64,000 nucleotides of DNA from Diphasiastrum complanatum (GCA_029204225.1 CM055112.1:23934872-23998871), one strand, 5' to 3'; shown: positions 1-12,750, counted from the first letter of the stretch. Translations and numbers: made by a program. The notes: generated by a model from the letters alone, not told the origin.

Positions 1-786
1 TTGTTAAAAAATGTAAAGGTGACACTTGGAGATTAGGCTCATTTCAGCCCTTCATTTTGAAAGTTGGTGTCCCATATGAGAATTTTTGTTTTTGCTTTGA
101 AATTTGAGCAACAAACACTTTCGTACAAATGATTTAAAGAAGTATTTTTGTTACACGAGCTTGGCTTGCCAAGTTTGCTTGGCCTTCGAAGCTTGTCACG
201 ACAGTGATGCATGTGCTCGCCAAGTTTCATCAACATCCATCTAATATTAAACACAACCGCAAGGAACTAAAGCAAAAACAAAAGGATTGAAGGTGACATG
301 AAAATGAGACATCAAAACACTATAAGGGCCCAAAAAGAGAATTTTGAATTGAGCATTGATGGGCGATGGAAATATGATGCTATAAATGTTGCAGATGACG
401 GATAACTATCGCTAATTTTAACAACAATTTTTTATTAATAACAATGTTCAGTGAAATTTTTGGCTTAAAATAATATATATAATGGGGTACAACATGGACT
501 ATCAAGGACATTACCTTTTTTTAAGTAGAAATGTATTTATGTTTTTATTGGAGACGAGAGAGTAGAGTAGGCCCACCACTTACCCCCAAATCTCCAAAAA
601 GTGAAATGTACTACCAAAAGGTACAATGAAAAATGGGTTCTTTTTTTGTACCACTAAACCATGCTTTTAGCCTAATGTCATTTTAACAAATGAGATTGTA
701 GGTGTCATTATGTTGAAGTATAACAAGATATAAAAGGAAATATTAACTTGATCACTTATGTGTAGTGGTTGTAAAAAATGCTATCC
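1..786. other. AT-rich intergenic DNA, no gene seen
   Basis: No reading frame here looks like a protein I recognise. Short open frames lack motifs and introns cannot be inferred. The stretch ends at the target-site duplication of the SINE copy that follows. Confidence 0.5.
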
Positions 787-795
787 CATTTGAGA

Positions 796-881
796 ACCCA
801 ACAGGGTTGGCTTAGCTGGTTAGCTTGGCATCCAAAGTTTCTTTGGTCCCAGGTTCGAGCCTCCTCTTGGAAACCAAGAAG
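796..881 (+). mobile_element. 86-bp tRNA-like SINE, copy 1
   Basis: The unit has a pol III A-box (TGGCTTAGCTGG) and a B-box (GGTTCGAGCC) at tRNA-like spacing. It is flanked by a perfect 9-bp direct repeat, CATTTGAGA, at 787-795 and 882-890. A second copy of exactly the same 86-bp length lies reversed at 11541-11626. The two differ at five positions, all transitions. There is no LINE-like body and no A or T tail; the 3' end is a small hairpin (TTGG-AAA-CCAA). It does not fold as a proper tRNA because the acceptor and T stems pair poorly. I infer a very short tRNA-derived retroposon; a tRNA pseudogene is less likely because both copies end at the same base. Confidence 0.75.
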
Positions 882-890
882 CATTTGAGA

Positions 891-1640
891 CATGATAGCT
901 ACTAGCTGAGCATCTAAATATGCTTTCACTTTTATCAATGAGCCTTTTGTCTCTCTTGCATGTATGTTTATACGTGAATTATGAATGACAACTTGTATGC
1001 ATTAGAGGAGTTTTGAGCTCCAAAAAGACCCTTTAGAAATTCGTGCAAGATGTAGTTTATATAATTAAAATATTATAACACTAATCCTTTTGACTTGCCA
1101 TAGCTCAAAAGTATGTCATCTAACATATCATTTGAAAGCCCTTGTCGAGCGCTTTCCAATGCATCAAACTCCGCTAAATTCGGACTTACCACTCAAAAGG
1201 TATGTCATCATTTTTAGTGTGGAATCAAAATGTGGACTCAAAAAGTTACGTTACGTCGATTTCAAATTTGAGTGTTTTGATTGGTCCATTTGTAACAAAA
1301 AAATTGAGAAAAAATATAAAAAGAATCTTTACATAGGGTCTTTTTTGGATTTAGAACTCCTCTAATGAGGCATAAAGTTTTTCATGAATCTTGCATGAAT
1401 TAGATGGTTTTAAACATAATGGTAAAAGCTCACTCAAGTTTTTTTCAATTTTCTTGCCTTGTAAGAGTCGGATTGTTAGGAGTCTTGCAGGCAGCAAGTA
1501 TAACCCCTGCCCAATGGGAGTTTCGAAATGTACAAAAATATTACCGGAAAACTCCAAATTTTTCAGACCGACAGACAATGTTACATTCCTTCACAAGTGT
1601 AAAAACTTTGTTGGGCTACATGTACATTGAATAGTTGAAT
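891..1640. other. non-coding repeat-like DNA
   Basis: This stretch contains phrases common in plant LTR/leader sequence (for example GAGCGCTTTCCAAT at about 1147) but no LTR pair can be placed. Short open frames on both strands overlap each other and lack motifs. The segment 1650-1695 is a diverged copy of 19942-19985 (shared core CTTGACAAAAGG), so at least its right part is dispersed repeat. Confidence 0.4.
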
Positions 1641-1672
1641 AGTCAATAAAAGTATCTTGACAAAAGGCCCTT

Positions 1673-2860
1673 TTGGTGCTCAAACTTCCTCTAATGGCAA
1701 AACATTTTTTCATTCAAGATGGATTGTTATTTCAGAATAGAAAAGTTTGTGTACTTGGGGATGATGAGCTCAAACACAAGACCTTGTTTGAATGCCATGA
1801 CATACCCTGTGTAGGACATCTCGGTATACACAAGTCTCTTGACTTGGTCAGAAGAGAGTTTTATTGGCCAGTTTTTCAAGCCATATGTCGAGTTATATGT
1901 GATTAAGTGCAAGCCCTATCAACTAGCTAAGGCTGAACTCCTTAAGGCTAGTGGTTTGTTACATCCATTGGATATTCCTCATAAAAGATGAAAAAATATA
2001 TCGATGGACTTTCTAGTTGGACGACAAAATGATTCTATTTGGGTTGTAGTGGACAGATTAACTAAGCTAGTTGCGTTCATACCAGTTAAGTCAAGTATCA
2101 AGGCATCTGAGTTAGCCTAGATCTTTGTTGAGAGATTATTGTAGGTATATACTACCGAGTGACATTGTTAGTAATAGAGATCCTAAGTTCACGTGTCACT
2201 TCTGGTCATCAGTATTCCATAAACTAGAAACTTCTCTTAGTTTTAGTTCTTCTGATCATTCTGAATCAGATGGCCAGACTGAATAGGCTAATCAGAGTAT
2301 GAGGACATACATTTCTCAAGGCAATCTCAGTGGAAAGATTACATTCATCTAATTGAGTTTGATAGTAAAATGTTGCAAGTGGCTAAGGATAGTATCCATA
2401 GTGCTCAACATAGTGCTAAGCACTATGCCAATCTTAAGAGATCTCTCGAAGATTTTAAAGTTGATGACTAGGTATATCTTAGAATTCCAAAAGATTCTAG
2501 GACGTACGTACCGGAAAACATTATAAATTGTCTACCAGATTTTGTGGACCATTCATGATTGTATGAAAAATTGGCTTACGAATTGGATCTTCAAGGCAAA
2601 TTTACTGCATACCCAATATCTTATGTGAGTAGGTTAAAATTAAGTTTACATGAAGTTGATATAGTTGGATCTGGTGAGGATTTCCCATATGAAAGATTTA
2701 TTGCTTAGTGTACCTTTGGAACCCTAGAAAGTACTCAAAATCAAAGATAGACAATTGAGAAATAGTTCTATCTTTGAGTGCTTAATATGGTGGAAGCGTC
2801 ACAGACTGAGACTGATGATTTGTGAGAAAGAGTTGATAGCATAAAAAATAATTTTCTTAA
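1673..2860 (+). mobile_element. Ty3/gypsy fragment: integrase region, broken
   Basis: The first part encodes an H2C2 integrase zinc-binding region (phrases HKTLFECHD, GHLGIHKSLDLV and REFYWP). It is followed by integrase-core phrases (WVVVDRLTKL, SDGQTE) and a C-terminal region ending near 2650. Gag, protease and reverse transcriptase are absent upstream, so this is a 3' part of an element. It carries several breaks and looks old. Its 3' non-coding tail (2640-2860) aligns in order with 56820-57080, which links the two loci to one gypsy lineage. Confidence 0.8.
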
Positions 2861-2914
2861 GTTCCGCTTCTAAGGACATGAGTAGTTCAAGGGAAACATC
2901 CACGTCTTGCATAT

Positions 2915-3490
<576 letters not shown>

Positions 3491-3768
3491 TGACTTCTAA
3501 GTAGGATCTTGAGGAGCTTTCTTTTACAAAGTGTTTTGGATCAAATATCTAACACCATAGGTACTGTCCCACCTCAGTTATTTTCCATCCAAAAGTCTTT
3601 CAGCCATGCATGATATGGATGTTGGCCAGAGTCCCCTTTTCCTAGGATAGATGATAATTTCTAATATAGTCATCAAACCTGTCAGCTCTCAACTAGCCTT
3701 CAAATTTCGAATGTCGGCCTAAGCTTTTATATCCACAGGAAATTCCTCCAGATAGTTAAGTTACACTC

Positions 3769-4077
3769 ATGGTATATGGGATTTCTAAGTGCAGTTGGGG
3801 TGATTGGCATGCTTTATGTAGACATTATTGGAGGGATGCACATATATGGTTTACATTCAAATGCATGCTCCATAAAAAAGAGAGAGAAGAGATGGGCGAG
3901 ATAGTCATGGGACATGGAAAGTACACATACATTGATGGAAGACCACACAAGTTTGGGAGCATAGCAAAATTTATGAATAGTTCTTATGGTTTTCCTAGTA
4001 TAAAAAATTGTATTTTTAAAGATCATAACAATGTCATGGAACATTGTTCTACTAGATTTGTTAAAGTACATATGTGA
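3769..4077 (+). pseudogene. SET-domain-like gene fragment (tentative)
   Basis: An open frame of 102 codons. Its second half (residues about 49-102) reads GKYTYIDG, then GSIAKFMNSS, NCIFKDHNNV and STRFVKV. This order resembles the part of SET-type methyltransferase domains where a small glycine/asparagine motif precedes the substrate-pocket strands (family pattern GSxAxFxNxS then NC). The N-terminal half shows nothing recognisable. The final NHxC/ELxxDY part of a SET domain is not found downstream, so this would be a partial copy or one exon. No neighbouring exon is visible. It could be an exon captured by a transposon. Recognition rests on short motifs only. Confidence 0.35.
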
Positions 4078-6050
4078 TGGTTTGTGCATGTAAATCATTG
4101 CAAGCTGGAGACAATTATCTATGATCATAATCATCTTTTGCCATCCATTATACAAAATGTAATGAACTTTACTTCATAATTGAATGACATAATTTTTTTC
4201 TATTCAATGTATTTGAAGATGCACTTATTATATCACTCGTGTTCTTGGTAAAGGAATTATCTATGATATTTAGTAATAAAACTGTGGCCATGAGTTTTTT
4301 TTTTTTTTTGCCATGAGTTGTATGACCATGCATCGTTTTTACCGTAATTTATAATCATGCATATTGTGTTTTTATTTTAGCATGCATTATCTGTTATATA
4401 AAATTTTCATTGTTTATAGTATTAAGGAGATCAAGAGGATTTTGGAGGGCATGGAGTTGTTGCATTTTCTAGACAACCTAGGAAAACTGTTAAAAAAATG
4501 GAACAAGCATTGATGGAGTATCTTTGTTGAAGATCAACGAGTGCACGAATTGACATTTCAAATCATGAACACAATCATCATTTGGAAGAGGAAGATGATA
4601 TACTACAAGATTCAATATATTTAAGACAATGTGTGTTCCGAAGGGTGAAATAAGAATTAAGAATAAAGATACAACTCCTTTATACAAAGGAAATTTTTTT
4701 TTCTTCTAAACTATCACTCATCTTAAATCTTCAAGTTGTGTACATAAAAAATTCCAAGTGTCAATGCATTGTTCAAGTGACTTTTCATACAACTATGATA
4801 TTTTTTGTTTCAATTTAACACTAATTAGCTGGTAGAGTTTGTAACATTATTGAAAACTTCTAAATACATTGTTACATTCAGTATTACCCAAGGGCAATAC
4901 AATTCCAATTTTTGGTATTTGCAAATATAGTGCGGTTGTTCTAGCCTTCTCGTTAATTACTATTCTAATTAACCTATATTTAGCACTACCTATTGAGCAC
5001 ATGGGCTAATTACATTCAATATGTATTACGATCGTCAAGTGAAGATGTAGTCATGCTAAAATTCTCAAACTTTGCATGCTTCCACTAGTACATTAAGACA
5101 CATAGCGTCGTCCTATTTTAGCAACCAAAATATTTTGGGTAAATGTGAATATAAACGTCATTGTTGACATTTGACTTACCATCACTAGTGTATAGTCGAA
5201 ATGCAACATTTATAACGATGTAACAATGAAATTGAATTTCATACCAAAGCTTGTGACAATAATGTGACACTATAACGTTGTCAAATCACCGTTTTGCATT
5301 GCTTAGTTGCATCGCTCAAACTGACGCCCATTGTCACGTTTACACATTTCAAATAGTTGGAGTCAGAGGGATGTTTATTTATTCATCACTTAGCAATGCG
5401 TATGTCTTTGGCTACGCCTTTCAAGTACAAAATCTAAGAAAAACCACAATGTCATTTGTAGCAACTTGAAAGTGATGCTCAATAATGTGTAAAAAAAAAA
5501 GGCATCCTCGTTGGGCAATGGATAGATTGGTTTCAATTTTTTTTTGGGACTACGAGGCTTTCCCAACACATGTACATCCCTTTTATTTTGACTTTTGATA
5601 GTACATTGATAGAAGGGTGAGCATTGTTGAAAACTGCTCTCCCTATTTTAGATCAAGTAAATGTAGGCAAAATGTTTTCAAGAAGCAATGTGTACTAGAC
5701 TATTACTAACAATATTTACACTCCTAATCATTACATACACCATTTTCATTATGTAGGCTTAGTTTTCACTGGAGAAGATACATACCTCTGCCTTCATCAA
5801 CATCTTTAGTACCGCCACCTACAATGCCCAAACTTGCTTCCAGTGCAAGGTCTTGGTCTATTTGCTCCTCTTGCAATTCATCATTTTGCAAATACAATCA
5901 CAAAAATATTTAGTTCACATGTTGATGCTTTGAATGATATATAGTCTTAATGTTTGTGCAATGCATTGTTATTAATGATAGTAATAATGAAGCAATGCAA
6001 TGTTACTTCATATGATAGTTAGAATTGGATGAATGATGTTTTAGAGCAAC
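4078..6050. other. AT-rich intergenic DNA
   Basis: No gene seen. Short frames lack recognisable motifs, and no LTR, inverted repeat or tandem array of note was found. Confidence 0.4.
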
Positions 6051-6059
6051 TGATAATCA

Positions 6060-6392
6060 ATGGCAATACTATGGACTTTTGAGACTTCCATCATTCATCA
6101 ATTGATTTTGACCAAAATCTTCTATAGTTATCCAATTCCACAAGACACTCATTTAATGAACAAACTATGGCGAGCTTCCTCATTTAGATATATTCAAAAT
6201 TGCAATATCCCCCTCATTAGCCAAGACGAGAGAGATCATAGTGTGTTTTGCATGACCACGTTTTACACATCACATGGTCCTCCACTACATGATATGGAAA
6301 ACATGGCATACCATCTCCGTCTCTCGCAACTACATCTACTACTCAACAAAATCAAACTTTTGTCACTGATTTTGAAGCATGTCTTTGAATGA
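6060..6392 (+). other. unrecognised 110-codon open frame
   Basis: This is the longest unexplained frame in the first 8 kb. The translation has no domain I know, no signal peptide, and no ordered similarity to anything else in the window. The surrounding DNA is AT-rich, where frames of this size occur by chance. Probably not a gene; listed for completeness. Confidence 0.15.
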
Positions 6393-6618
6393 ATGTTATC
6401 AGCTAGTTCTTCATAGTGACTTAGTTGATTAAAGACGTCAGCATGTCAGGTTACATTGACTCTCTAGACCACATACTATAACATGCCTTGCAAGGCTAGG
6501 CTATAGACAAGCATGCCTTTGAACATTGAGCTATTTCACAAACACTATACAGGATGTTGCTGCCTTGAGAAAGTAGAGCAGCAAGAGCTAATCATTTTCA
6601 CTACAACTCCCAATGAGA

Positions 6619-7050
6619 TTCCACTCATTTCCCCTTGAACTGGCTCTATAGTGTTCTATTTTAGCAGCTGATCTAAAATCAAAGTATAAATTACCCAGAG
6701 AGTGAGTGATGCTGGTACATTGGAATGAGAAGACAACAATATTTAAAAACTCTCAGTATCATGCGATCCTTCTGTAAGGGACCCATTCAGTTCTTCATCA
6801 TGCGAACAGCTTCCGTGAACAAAACACAAAAAATGAATGATCAAAACCAGTTCTGATCAGTTTGATCAATTGCAGTATGCTGCTCTTCTTGGCTATTGTG
6901 CATCGAGCTCTGTATCGATCAACATAATCATCATCACAAATCCTACCGTTCTCTCATCTGCTTGCGCTCTGCATTTATTGAACTATATCTCAACAAAAAG
7001 GTTAAACCGGGACTTTTGTCATGCGCATCTGCCCACCCATGGGTGGAGAA
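6619..7050 (-). repeat. duplicated flanks of the IDA-like locus, coding part missing
   Basis: Bases 6619-6804 match the downstream flank of the peptide gene (14823-14996) and 6805-about 7050 match its upstream flank (15472-about 15690). In the other copy 475 bp lie between these flanks, including the entire peptide ORF; here they are joined at the shared octamer-like sequence ATCATGCG. Similarity is obvious but diverged, so the duplication is not recent. Confidence 0.75.
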
Positions 7051-7179
7051 GCCGCAAGCAGCCCATCAAAAGACTTGACAATTACAATTTCCATGATATA
7101 AAACAAGGTCAAAAACACGGTTACATAATATTTATTATATTTTGTTACAAATCACAAGTCAAAGAGAGGCAAAAAGTTT

Positions 7180-7860
7180 GCTAATGTTTTGTTTATGAAT
7201 TGTGCCTCACCTTCCAAAGTCAAGCATACATCCTTGAATCCCCAAATTGAAATTTAATTTCTAATTTCAGTCGGCCGTCTTTGAAAGTTATAGGCCTTGA
7301 ATGTTATAGGCCTAGGGAGTACACACTAACAATAAAGAAATAAGCATATGGCCATCTTTAAATATCATAGTTATAGAAGAGGTGAGGAAGAGGAAAGGTG
7401 TTGAGGCACCCTATGTGTGCCTATTGGGAGCTTGGTTTAGCTTTTTTGTGGGGGTATGGGCAGTGTTTGGGAAAGCCAACAAAGTATAGGAATGAAATGT
7501 ACATCTTTTTTCAAAATCACCATCATGAATTTTTTTTTTTCGTATAGGCAAATAAACCCTTCTATGAGTAATAGTCCTTAAAAAATGAAGAAGCTTAAGA
7601 TAATGCAAGTTTTAAGAGGCAAAGCATTTACCCTTATTATTTAAGACATTGATGTTAATGTTGACTTTTACATAACTACATTGACCAACTTGAACACATA
7701 GTATTATTGACTTTTGCAAGGCAATGCCAAAAAATACATGTGAAATATGACACTACAATATTAATCCATGTGCCTTTAACAATAAAGGGAGTGTAAAAAA
7801 GATCACACATAACAAGTAACACTTCCTTAGTGCATAATCCAATTATGGGGTAGAAACATA
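7180..7860. other. intergenic DNA, nothing recognised
   Basis: No gene, RNA or repeat boundary could be supported in this stretch. Confidence 0.4.
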
Positions 7861-8231
7861 TTACAAGTGAATACCTGAGGAGAGGAGACAAACTAACAAC
7901 CAAGAGCCAAAAGCTTATAATGGAGGAGGGCGTGTCCCTACCCATATACATAGGAGTAGGAAGCTTGTGCATGCATCCATGCAACCTCCCATACAGTCCA
8001 TCTAAACATAGGTCACATATCACATGCTAGCCTCATGCATACAACCGTCACAAGCCATGCACTGCTCCACATGTCTCAATAGGAGTGTTTGGGTCCTCGC
8101 AAGTTTATTAGTTACAAACTGGCCTTGACATGGAATTAAATTGAGGCATAACTAACAATCTCGAATATCGGAGGGCTGGTCTACCATATTAGAACTATAC
8201 TAAAAACCCTTAGCTGAATATGAACGCAACA
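7860..8231 (-). mobile_element. LTR of gypsy lineage, reverse
   Basis: Read on the minus strand it begins TGTTGCGTTC at 8231. It shares ordered phrases with the LTRs at 48540-48967 (reverse) and 57092-57540 (forward), such as the reverse form of CCTTGACATGGAATTAAA. Immediately outside it, 8232-8245, is a purine-rich tract on the minus strand followed by sequence resembling the coding 3' end of gypsy elements, so it is best read as a 3' LTR. It is diverged from its relatives. Confidence 0.65.
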
Positions 8232-8790
8232 TTCTTCCTCCCTTAAACAGGTTCTGTCCTCATAACAAGAAAGAAAAAAATCTAGGATACGATTTTTGAA
8301 CTTTTAACTTTTTCTCAAGAATCATTATCCTCGGTCTGATTTTCTTTATCTAAGCTAATACTCAAAGATATTGTCTTTACACAGGAGTATTAATTCAGAA
8401 TCAAGAAAATACACCAAGCGATAAATCGTGAGATTGGGTTGATCTTTTCCAAATAAAAGAAATCACCTTCATGTAATCTTAATTACATGAACCACTAGGT
8501 GAATCAACTCTTTATTTCAGAGATCAACTCCAAAAGTTAAAGAAAATCCATTTTAATCATAGTCTAAAATCTTTCCACAATTTCTTGTAGATAATAATGC
8601 TTCTTGGTAAGAATATTCTTAGAATATCCAAATATTCAAAGGTACAACGATTCAATCAACCAAAATTTCTAGAAGATCTATCAAGTCTCAAATAATTATA
8701 CTACAACTACTCAAAAAAGCTCTAAACAGTTCGCAACAAATTAAAAATCGACGCAAAGTCAAGAGCAATTATTAAATCCACAGTCAAAGA
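8232..8790 (-). mobile_element. decayed gypsy 3' internal remnant
   Basis: The first 60 bases next to the LTR resemble the matching place at 50067-50130 (phrase TCTGTCCTCA versus TCTATCCTCA). Beyond that the signal fades. The right edge is set only by the start of the forward copia piece. Confidence 0.35.
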
Positions 8791-8795
8791 AGAAG

Positions 8796-10120
8796 ATGTT
8801 TTGTAAGTATTGCAAACGCACTAATCATGTGATCCAAGATTGTAGGGTATTAAAAGAAAAGAATACCAGCAAACAACCAAATCAACAGACGAATGCAGTC
8901 ATAGCATCTCCCGAACTCAACATGGATGAAGGAGTGTTTATGGTCAAAGACCAAAAGGCACTATTCGATAATTCTTGGTTTTTAGATTTGGAGCTACTCA
9001 ACATATGACCAGTCATTGTGAGCATTTTCACTCTTATACGCCTTACAATACAAAGAAATACATTCATCTTGGCGATGATAACACACACACTATCGAAGCT
9101 GAAGGCACTGTAAGATTGAAGTTCTTGCATGATCAATTCAAACTACTATCAAATGTTTTGTATGTACCTAAACTCTCTACAAATATGTTATCAATAAGTA
9201 GAATCGTTGATTTAGGTCACAAGGTAGAGTTTGAGTCTGATCAACGTCGAATTATAGATAGGGCAAATAAGATCCTTGCACTCAGCAAGAGGCATGGATA
9301 GTTATATAGACTGGCACATTGTCATTCTAACACCAGTCAAGCCATGAAAACCTATGTTCTTTTCAATAAAGCATTACAATACCTAGCACTTGATCTTGAC
9401 TATCCAACCAACAAAGTTGACCTCTTGTCTGTCATAACTGCATTCTTGGAAAACAAACTAGGATTCCTTTTAGATTGAGTCATAGGCATGCAACAAAAGA
9501 TGTTCTAGATATTGTTCATTCATATGTGGTCCAATGCAAACTCCGTCGTTGCTTGATGCAAAGTGTTTCATTACCTTCATTGACGAATATTCCAGAAGAA
9601 TAGCTATTTATTTATTAAGCAAAAATTGGAGATTTTTAAAATCTTTTGACAATTCAAAGAGCGTGCAAAAAATGAAACTGGTAAAAGAATTAAAGCACTG
9701 AGGTCTGATAATGGGGGAGAATACATCTCTATCTAATTCAAGGAGTATTGCCTTAAAAATGACATTGAGCAACAATACATTACCTCAATCAAATGGACTT
9801 GATGAGAGAAAGAACAGAACCTTAGTCTAATCGACCAAGTATATGCTTGCTCATGCGAGTTCTTTTGGGCTGAAGTTGTTTCCACTACAACTTATATTCA
9901 GAACAGATCTCCGTCGACTAAAGGTCTCTCAGACAAAACACCATACGATGTGTCACTTATGCACAAATACTGCAAGATCTTAGGAAGAAGCTCAACTTCC
10001 AGAGTATTAAACTATGTCAGAAGCAAAGTTCTCGACAAAGAGGTAAACTTGTAGTACTGTCGAATGCAAGATATGACAATGGATATTTACACTAAAGCAT
10101 TAAGCTTGGATGCACACAGA
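8796..10120 (+). mobile_element. Ty1/copia fragment B: gag zinc knuckle, pre-integrase, integrase; broken
   Basis: The segment opens with a CCHC zinc knuckle (CKYCKRTNHVIQDC). The protease neighbourhood follows, then the pre-integrase phrases LSNVLYVPKLSTNML and integrase-core phrases (FITFIDEYSRR, PQSNGLDERKNRT). Reverse transcriptase is not recognisable. A close relative of its protease/pre-integrase part is at 12860-13086, sharing MDEG-FMVKD and YTP--KK--HLGD. It carries several breaks. Confidence 0.85.
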
Positions 10121-10177
10121 AATTTTTGTGCATAGCTAAGTTTGAAGATCAAAGCATTCATGGATTCAGATGCACAA

Positions 10178-10675
10178 TGTTAGGTGACATGCAAAGTTAG
10201 GTAGTATGTAACTAGCAAAATTCTACACGTCTAGAAAAAGATATGCAATTCTTGCCACATCATGCATGTACTTTGAGATGTGGATCTATGATAGTAGAGT
10301 TAACTAAAAGATGTGGATCAACCTTTGGACACTTGGAAATCTGCCAAGGAACTCGCGCCTCATGATGAGAGGTTTTTTGTATAGCATTCCACATTGTGAA
10401 TTTTGATGAGTAAAGTGGATTCTCTCTCTAAAACTGTGTTTTTTGGTTGTACATTCTCTCTCTACTTGAGAGCAAGCTGAATTCTCCATAGTAAGCACTT
10501 AGAAGATATTCTGATGCTTATATCTCATTGTGAATGCTTAGTTCTTTGAGCCAGTGATATGCTATTGTGTGCTCTTGTCTTGAATTGTCAAGTACTCTGT
10601 TCTTTGATCATTCATGTGCAATCACAACACCTCATAAGATCCTTGTAAGGTGTGTTGGGAATTTCAAACATGCCA
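10178..10675 (+). mobile_element. probable 5' LTR of copia A
   Basis: It begins TGTTAGGTGA and ends ...TTTCAAACA shortly before a primer-binding site. The boundaries fit the TG...CA rule but no partner LTR was found in the window, so they are inferred. Confidence 0.5.
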
Positions 10676-10684
10676 AAACTTCAC

Positions 10685-10699
10685 ATGGTATCTGAGCCT
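10685..10699 (+). promoter_or_regulatory. primer-binding site, initiator Met-tRNA type
   Basis: The sequence TGGTATCTGAGCC is one base from the complement of the 3' end of plant initiator methionine tRNA (TGGTATCAGAGC), the usual copia primer. It sits just downstream of the probable 5' LTR and about 775 bp before the copia gag start. Confidence 0.6.
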
Positions 10700-11459
10700 T
10701 GCTGAGGTTAGTGTGCATTCATAGCTTGCTAAGTTTTCTTGAGAGGAGTTGCTTGCAGGAACTCGAATTTTGGAGAAGAATACAATCTTGATTGTAATCA
10801 AACCAAATTTGGACCATAGGTGGATCAAATAAAGCCTGATTTGAATCAAAACAGCTTGTATGGACCTATAATTCCACACGCGTGATATCAGCCTATTTCA
10901 ATTGGGTAGTATACCTCAAGGATTGATCTATTTTTTGTGTTTGATAGCTTGTTAGAGAGGTAGTGAAGTGTAGATTGTGGTGCTTGTGTTTTTAATCCAA
11001 TTTGATTTGAGTTTAGAAAGCTATAGGCAATAGAGATAGGGAGTGTACCCATCTTGTGGGATTTGCCAAAGAGAGCACACATCTATTCAATCTCATCAAA
11101 CTTTCATTTTGTGTTGTCAATCATAGATAGAATTGATCTGGATGAGTTTTTTGAGGTCATACCCACATCATGTCACACAAATGTGTTGTGTTTGAGTTGT
11201 ATGTGAGATCCTAGAGTGTTTTCATCTTTTGAAACTTGAGGTAGAAGTTGACATCAAAACTTGTTTGTGCTTCATCTCTAGATAGAGGCAAGATCTAGAT
11301 TCAAGTTGATTGATTTCTATTGTGAGCTAGATCTCACATACCTAGTTACAAGATTTCAATAGGTTGGATCAACATTCCAAGTTAGATCCTAGATTGAGAG
11401 AGTAGCAACATATTCAGTTCCACTTTTTTTGTCATTACTAGAAATCTCTCAAAGAGAAC

Positions 11460-12750
11460 ATGTCCTCCTTAGGATCAATACTTTCGGAACATCATGAGAA
11501 GTTAACATCTTCCAATTATGCTATTTGGAAGATAAGAATGCTTCTTGGTTTCCAAGGGGAGGCTCGAACCTGGGACCAAAGAAACTTTGGATGCCAAGCC
11601 AACCAACTGAGCCAACCCCGTTGGGTGGAAGATAAGAATGGAATCATTATTGGTTCTACAAGATGTAATGGACATTGTGTCTGGAGTTAAAGTTGAACCT
11701 GAAGCTCCTAATCAAGCTCAAGAGTTCAAGAAGAGCTCCAAAATTGCTCTTCATGTTATAAAAATGAATGTGTCTAATGAAGTGTTAAAAAAATTAGTTC
11801 TTGCACCACATCCAAGGAGGCTTGGGATATTCTTAAAACAATTTATGAAGCAAAGAACACATCAAGATTGCTCACACTTAGAAATCAGATATTTCTAATC
11901 TATTAGAGAGTTGATGAGAGTGCTTCAAATTATGTCATGAGAGTTAAAGATCTTCGCAACGAGTTAGCATTTTATGCTATTAGGGAGGAGCTACCAACAT
12001 TGAAAGCTCTTCAAGGAGTTCTAATTGCTGAAAAAACAAGGCAAGAGAACAAGATGCTGAGGATCAACACACTCTCATTGAAGGATGGTGGATATGACAA
12101 AGTACTCTTCACCAAGGACAAGTCAAGAAGCAAGGGCAAAGGACAACAACACTTCAAGAAGGACAAGGAAATAGCCAAAGAAGGTGGTGAGGATCAATTC
12201 CCACAAGCTATAACATCTACTGGCAAGAAGAAGATGTCAAGAATCAAATGCTTTTTATGTGGCAAGAAATGCCACTATGCATCAAATTGTTTCAAGAAAA
12301 AGAACCAGTTCAAGCAAGCTAACCTTACTAATGAGGAAGAGTGTGAGGGTAATGAGAGTGATAGGGAGGATTCTTTAGTGATGTCAAGTTTTTCATCTTT
12401 CTCTCTCAAAAGTGAAAAAGTATGGTGGATAGATAGTGGGGCTAGTTCCCATATGTCTAGTTCTAGGAATTCTTTCACAAGTCTTATGCCTTATGTAGGT
12501 ACAAATTGAAGGGATCGGTAGTATTCCATTATATGGATCATCATCAAAAACTTTGTGTTTGCATGATGTACTTTATGTACCTAAACTAACCAAGAACCTC
12601 ATTGATGTAGGACAATTGTTTGATAGTGGTTTGGATGTCAAATTTCATGTTGACAAATGTGTAATCTCGAGGGAGAATGAGGTGATAGCTATAGGGCCTA
12701 GATTTGGAAAGCTTTACAAATTAGAGCCTAGACATAATGCTATTATGTGA
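11460..12750 (+). mobile_element. Ty1/copia A: gag, zinc knuckle, protease start; broken
   Basis: Gag begins at 11460 with phrases such as LTSSNYAIWKIRM and continues with HVIKMNVSNE. A zinc knuckle (CFLCGKKCHYASNC) is followed by the protease motif WWIDSGASSHM at about 12424 and the pre-integrase phrase HDVLYVPKLTKNL. Reverse transcriptase and the 3' LTR are absent. The reverse element at 30297-31885 has the same order and similar phrases, so the two are one family. It has several breaks and a SINE insertion at 11541-11626. Confidence 0.9.
11541..11626 (-). mobile_element. 86-bp tRNA-like SINE, copy 2, inside copia gag
   Basis: This is the reverse-oriented partner of 796-881, with the same 86-bp length and 81 of 86 bases equal. 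Its A-box (TGGCTCAGTTGG) is a perfect pol III consensus and its B-box is GGTTCGAGCC. It is flanked by a perfect 14-bp direct repeat (GGAAGATAAGAATG) at 11527-11540 and 11627-11640. That fixes both ends and shows insertion by target-primed retroposition into the older copia element. Confidence 0.9.

Noticed and set aside
796-881. A functional tRNA gene
   Set aside because: A and B boxes are perfect, but acceptor and T stems do not pair and both copies end at the same non-tRNA 3' hairpin with target duplications.
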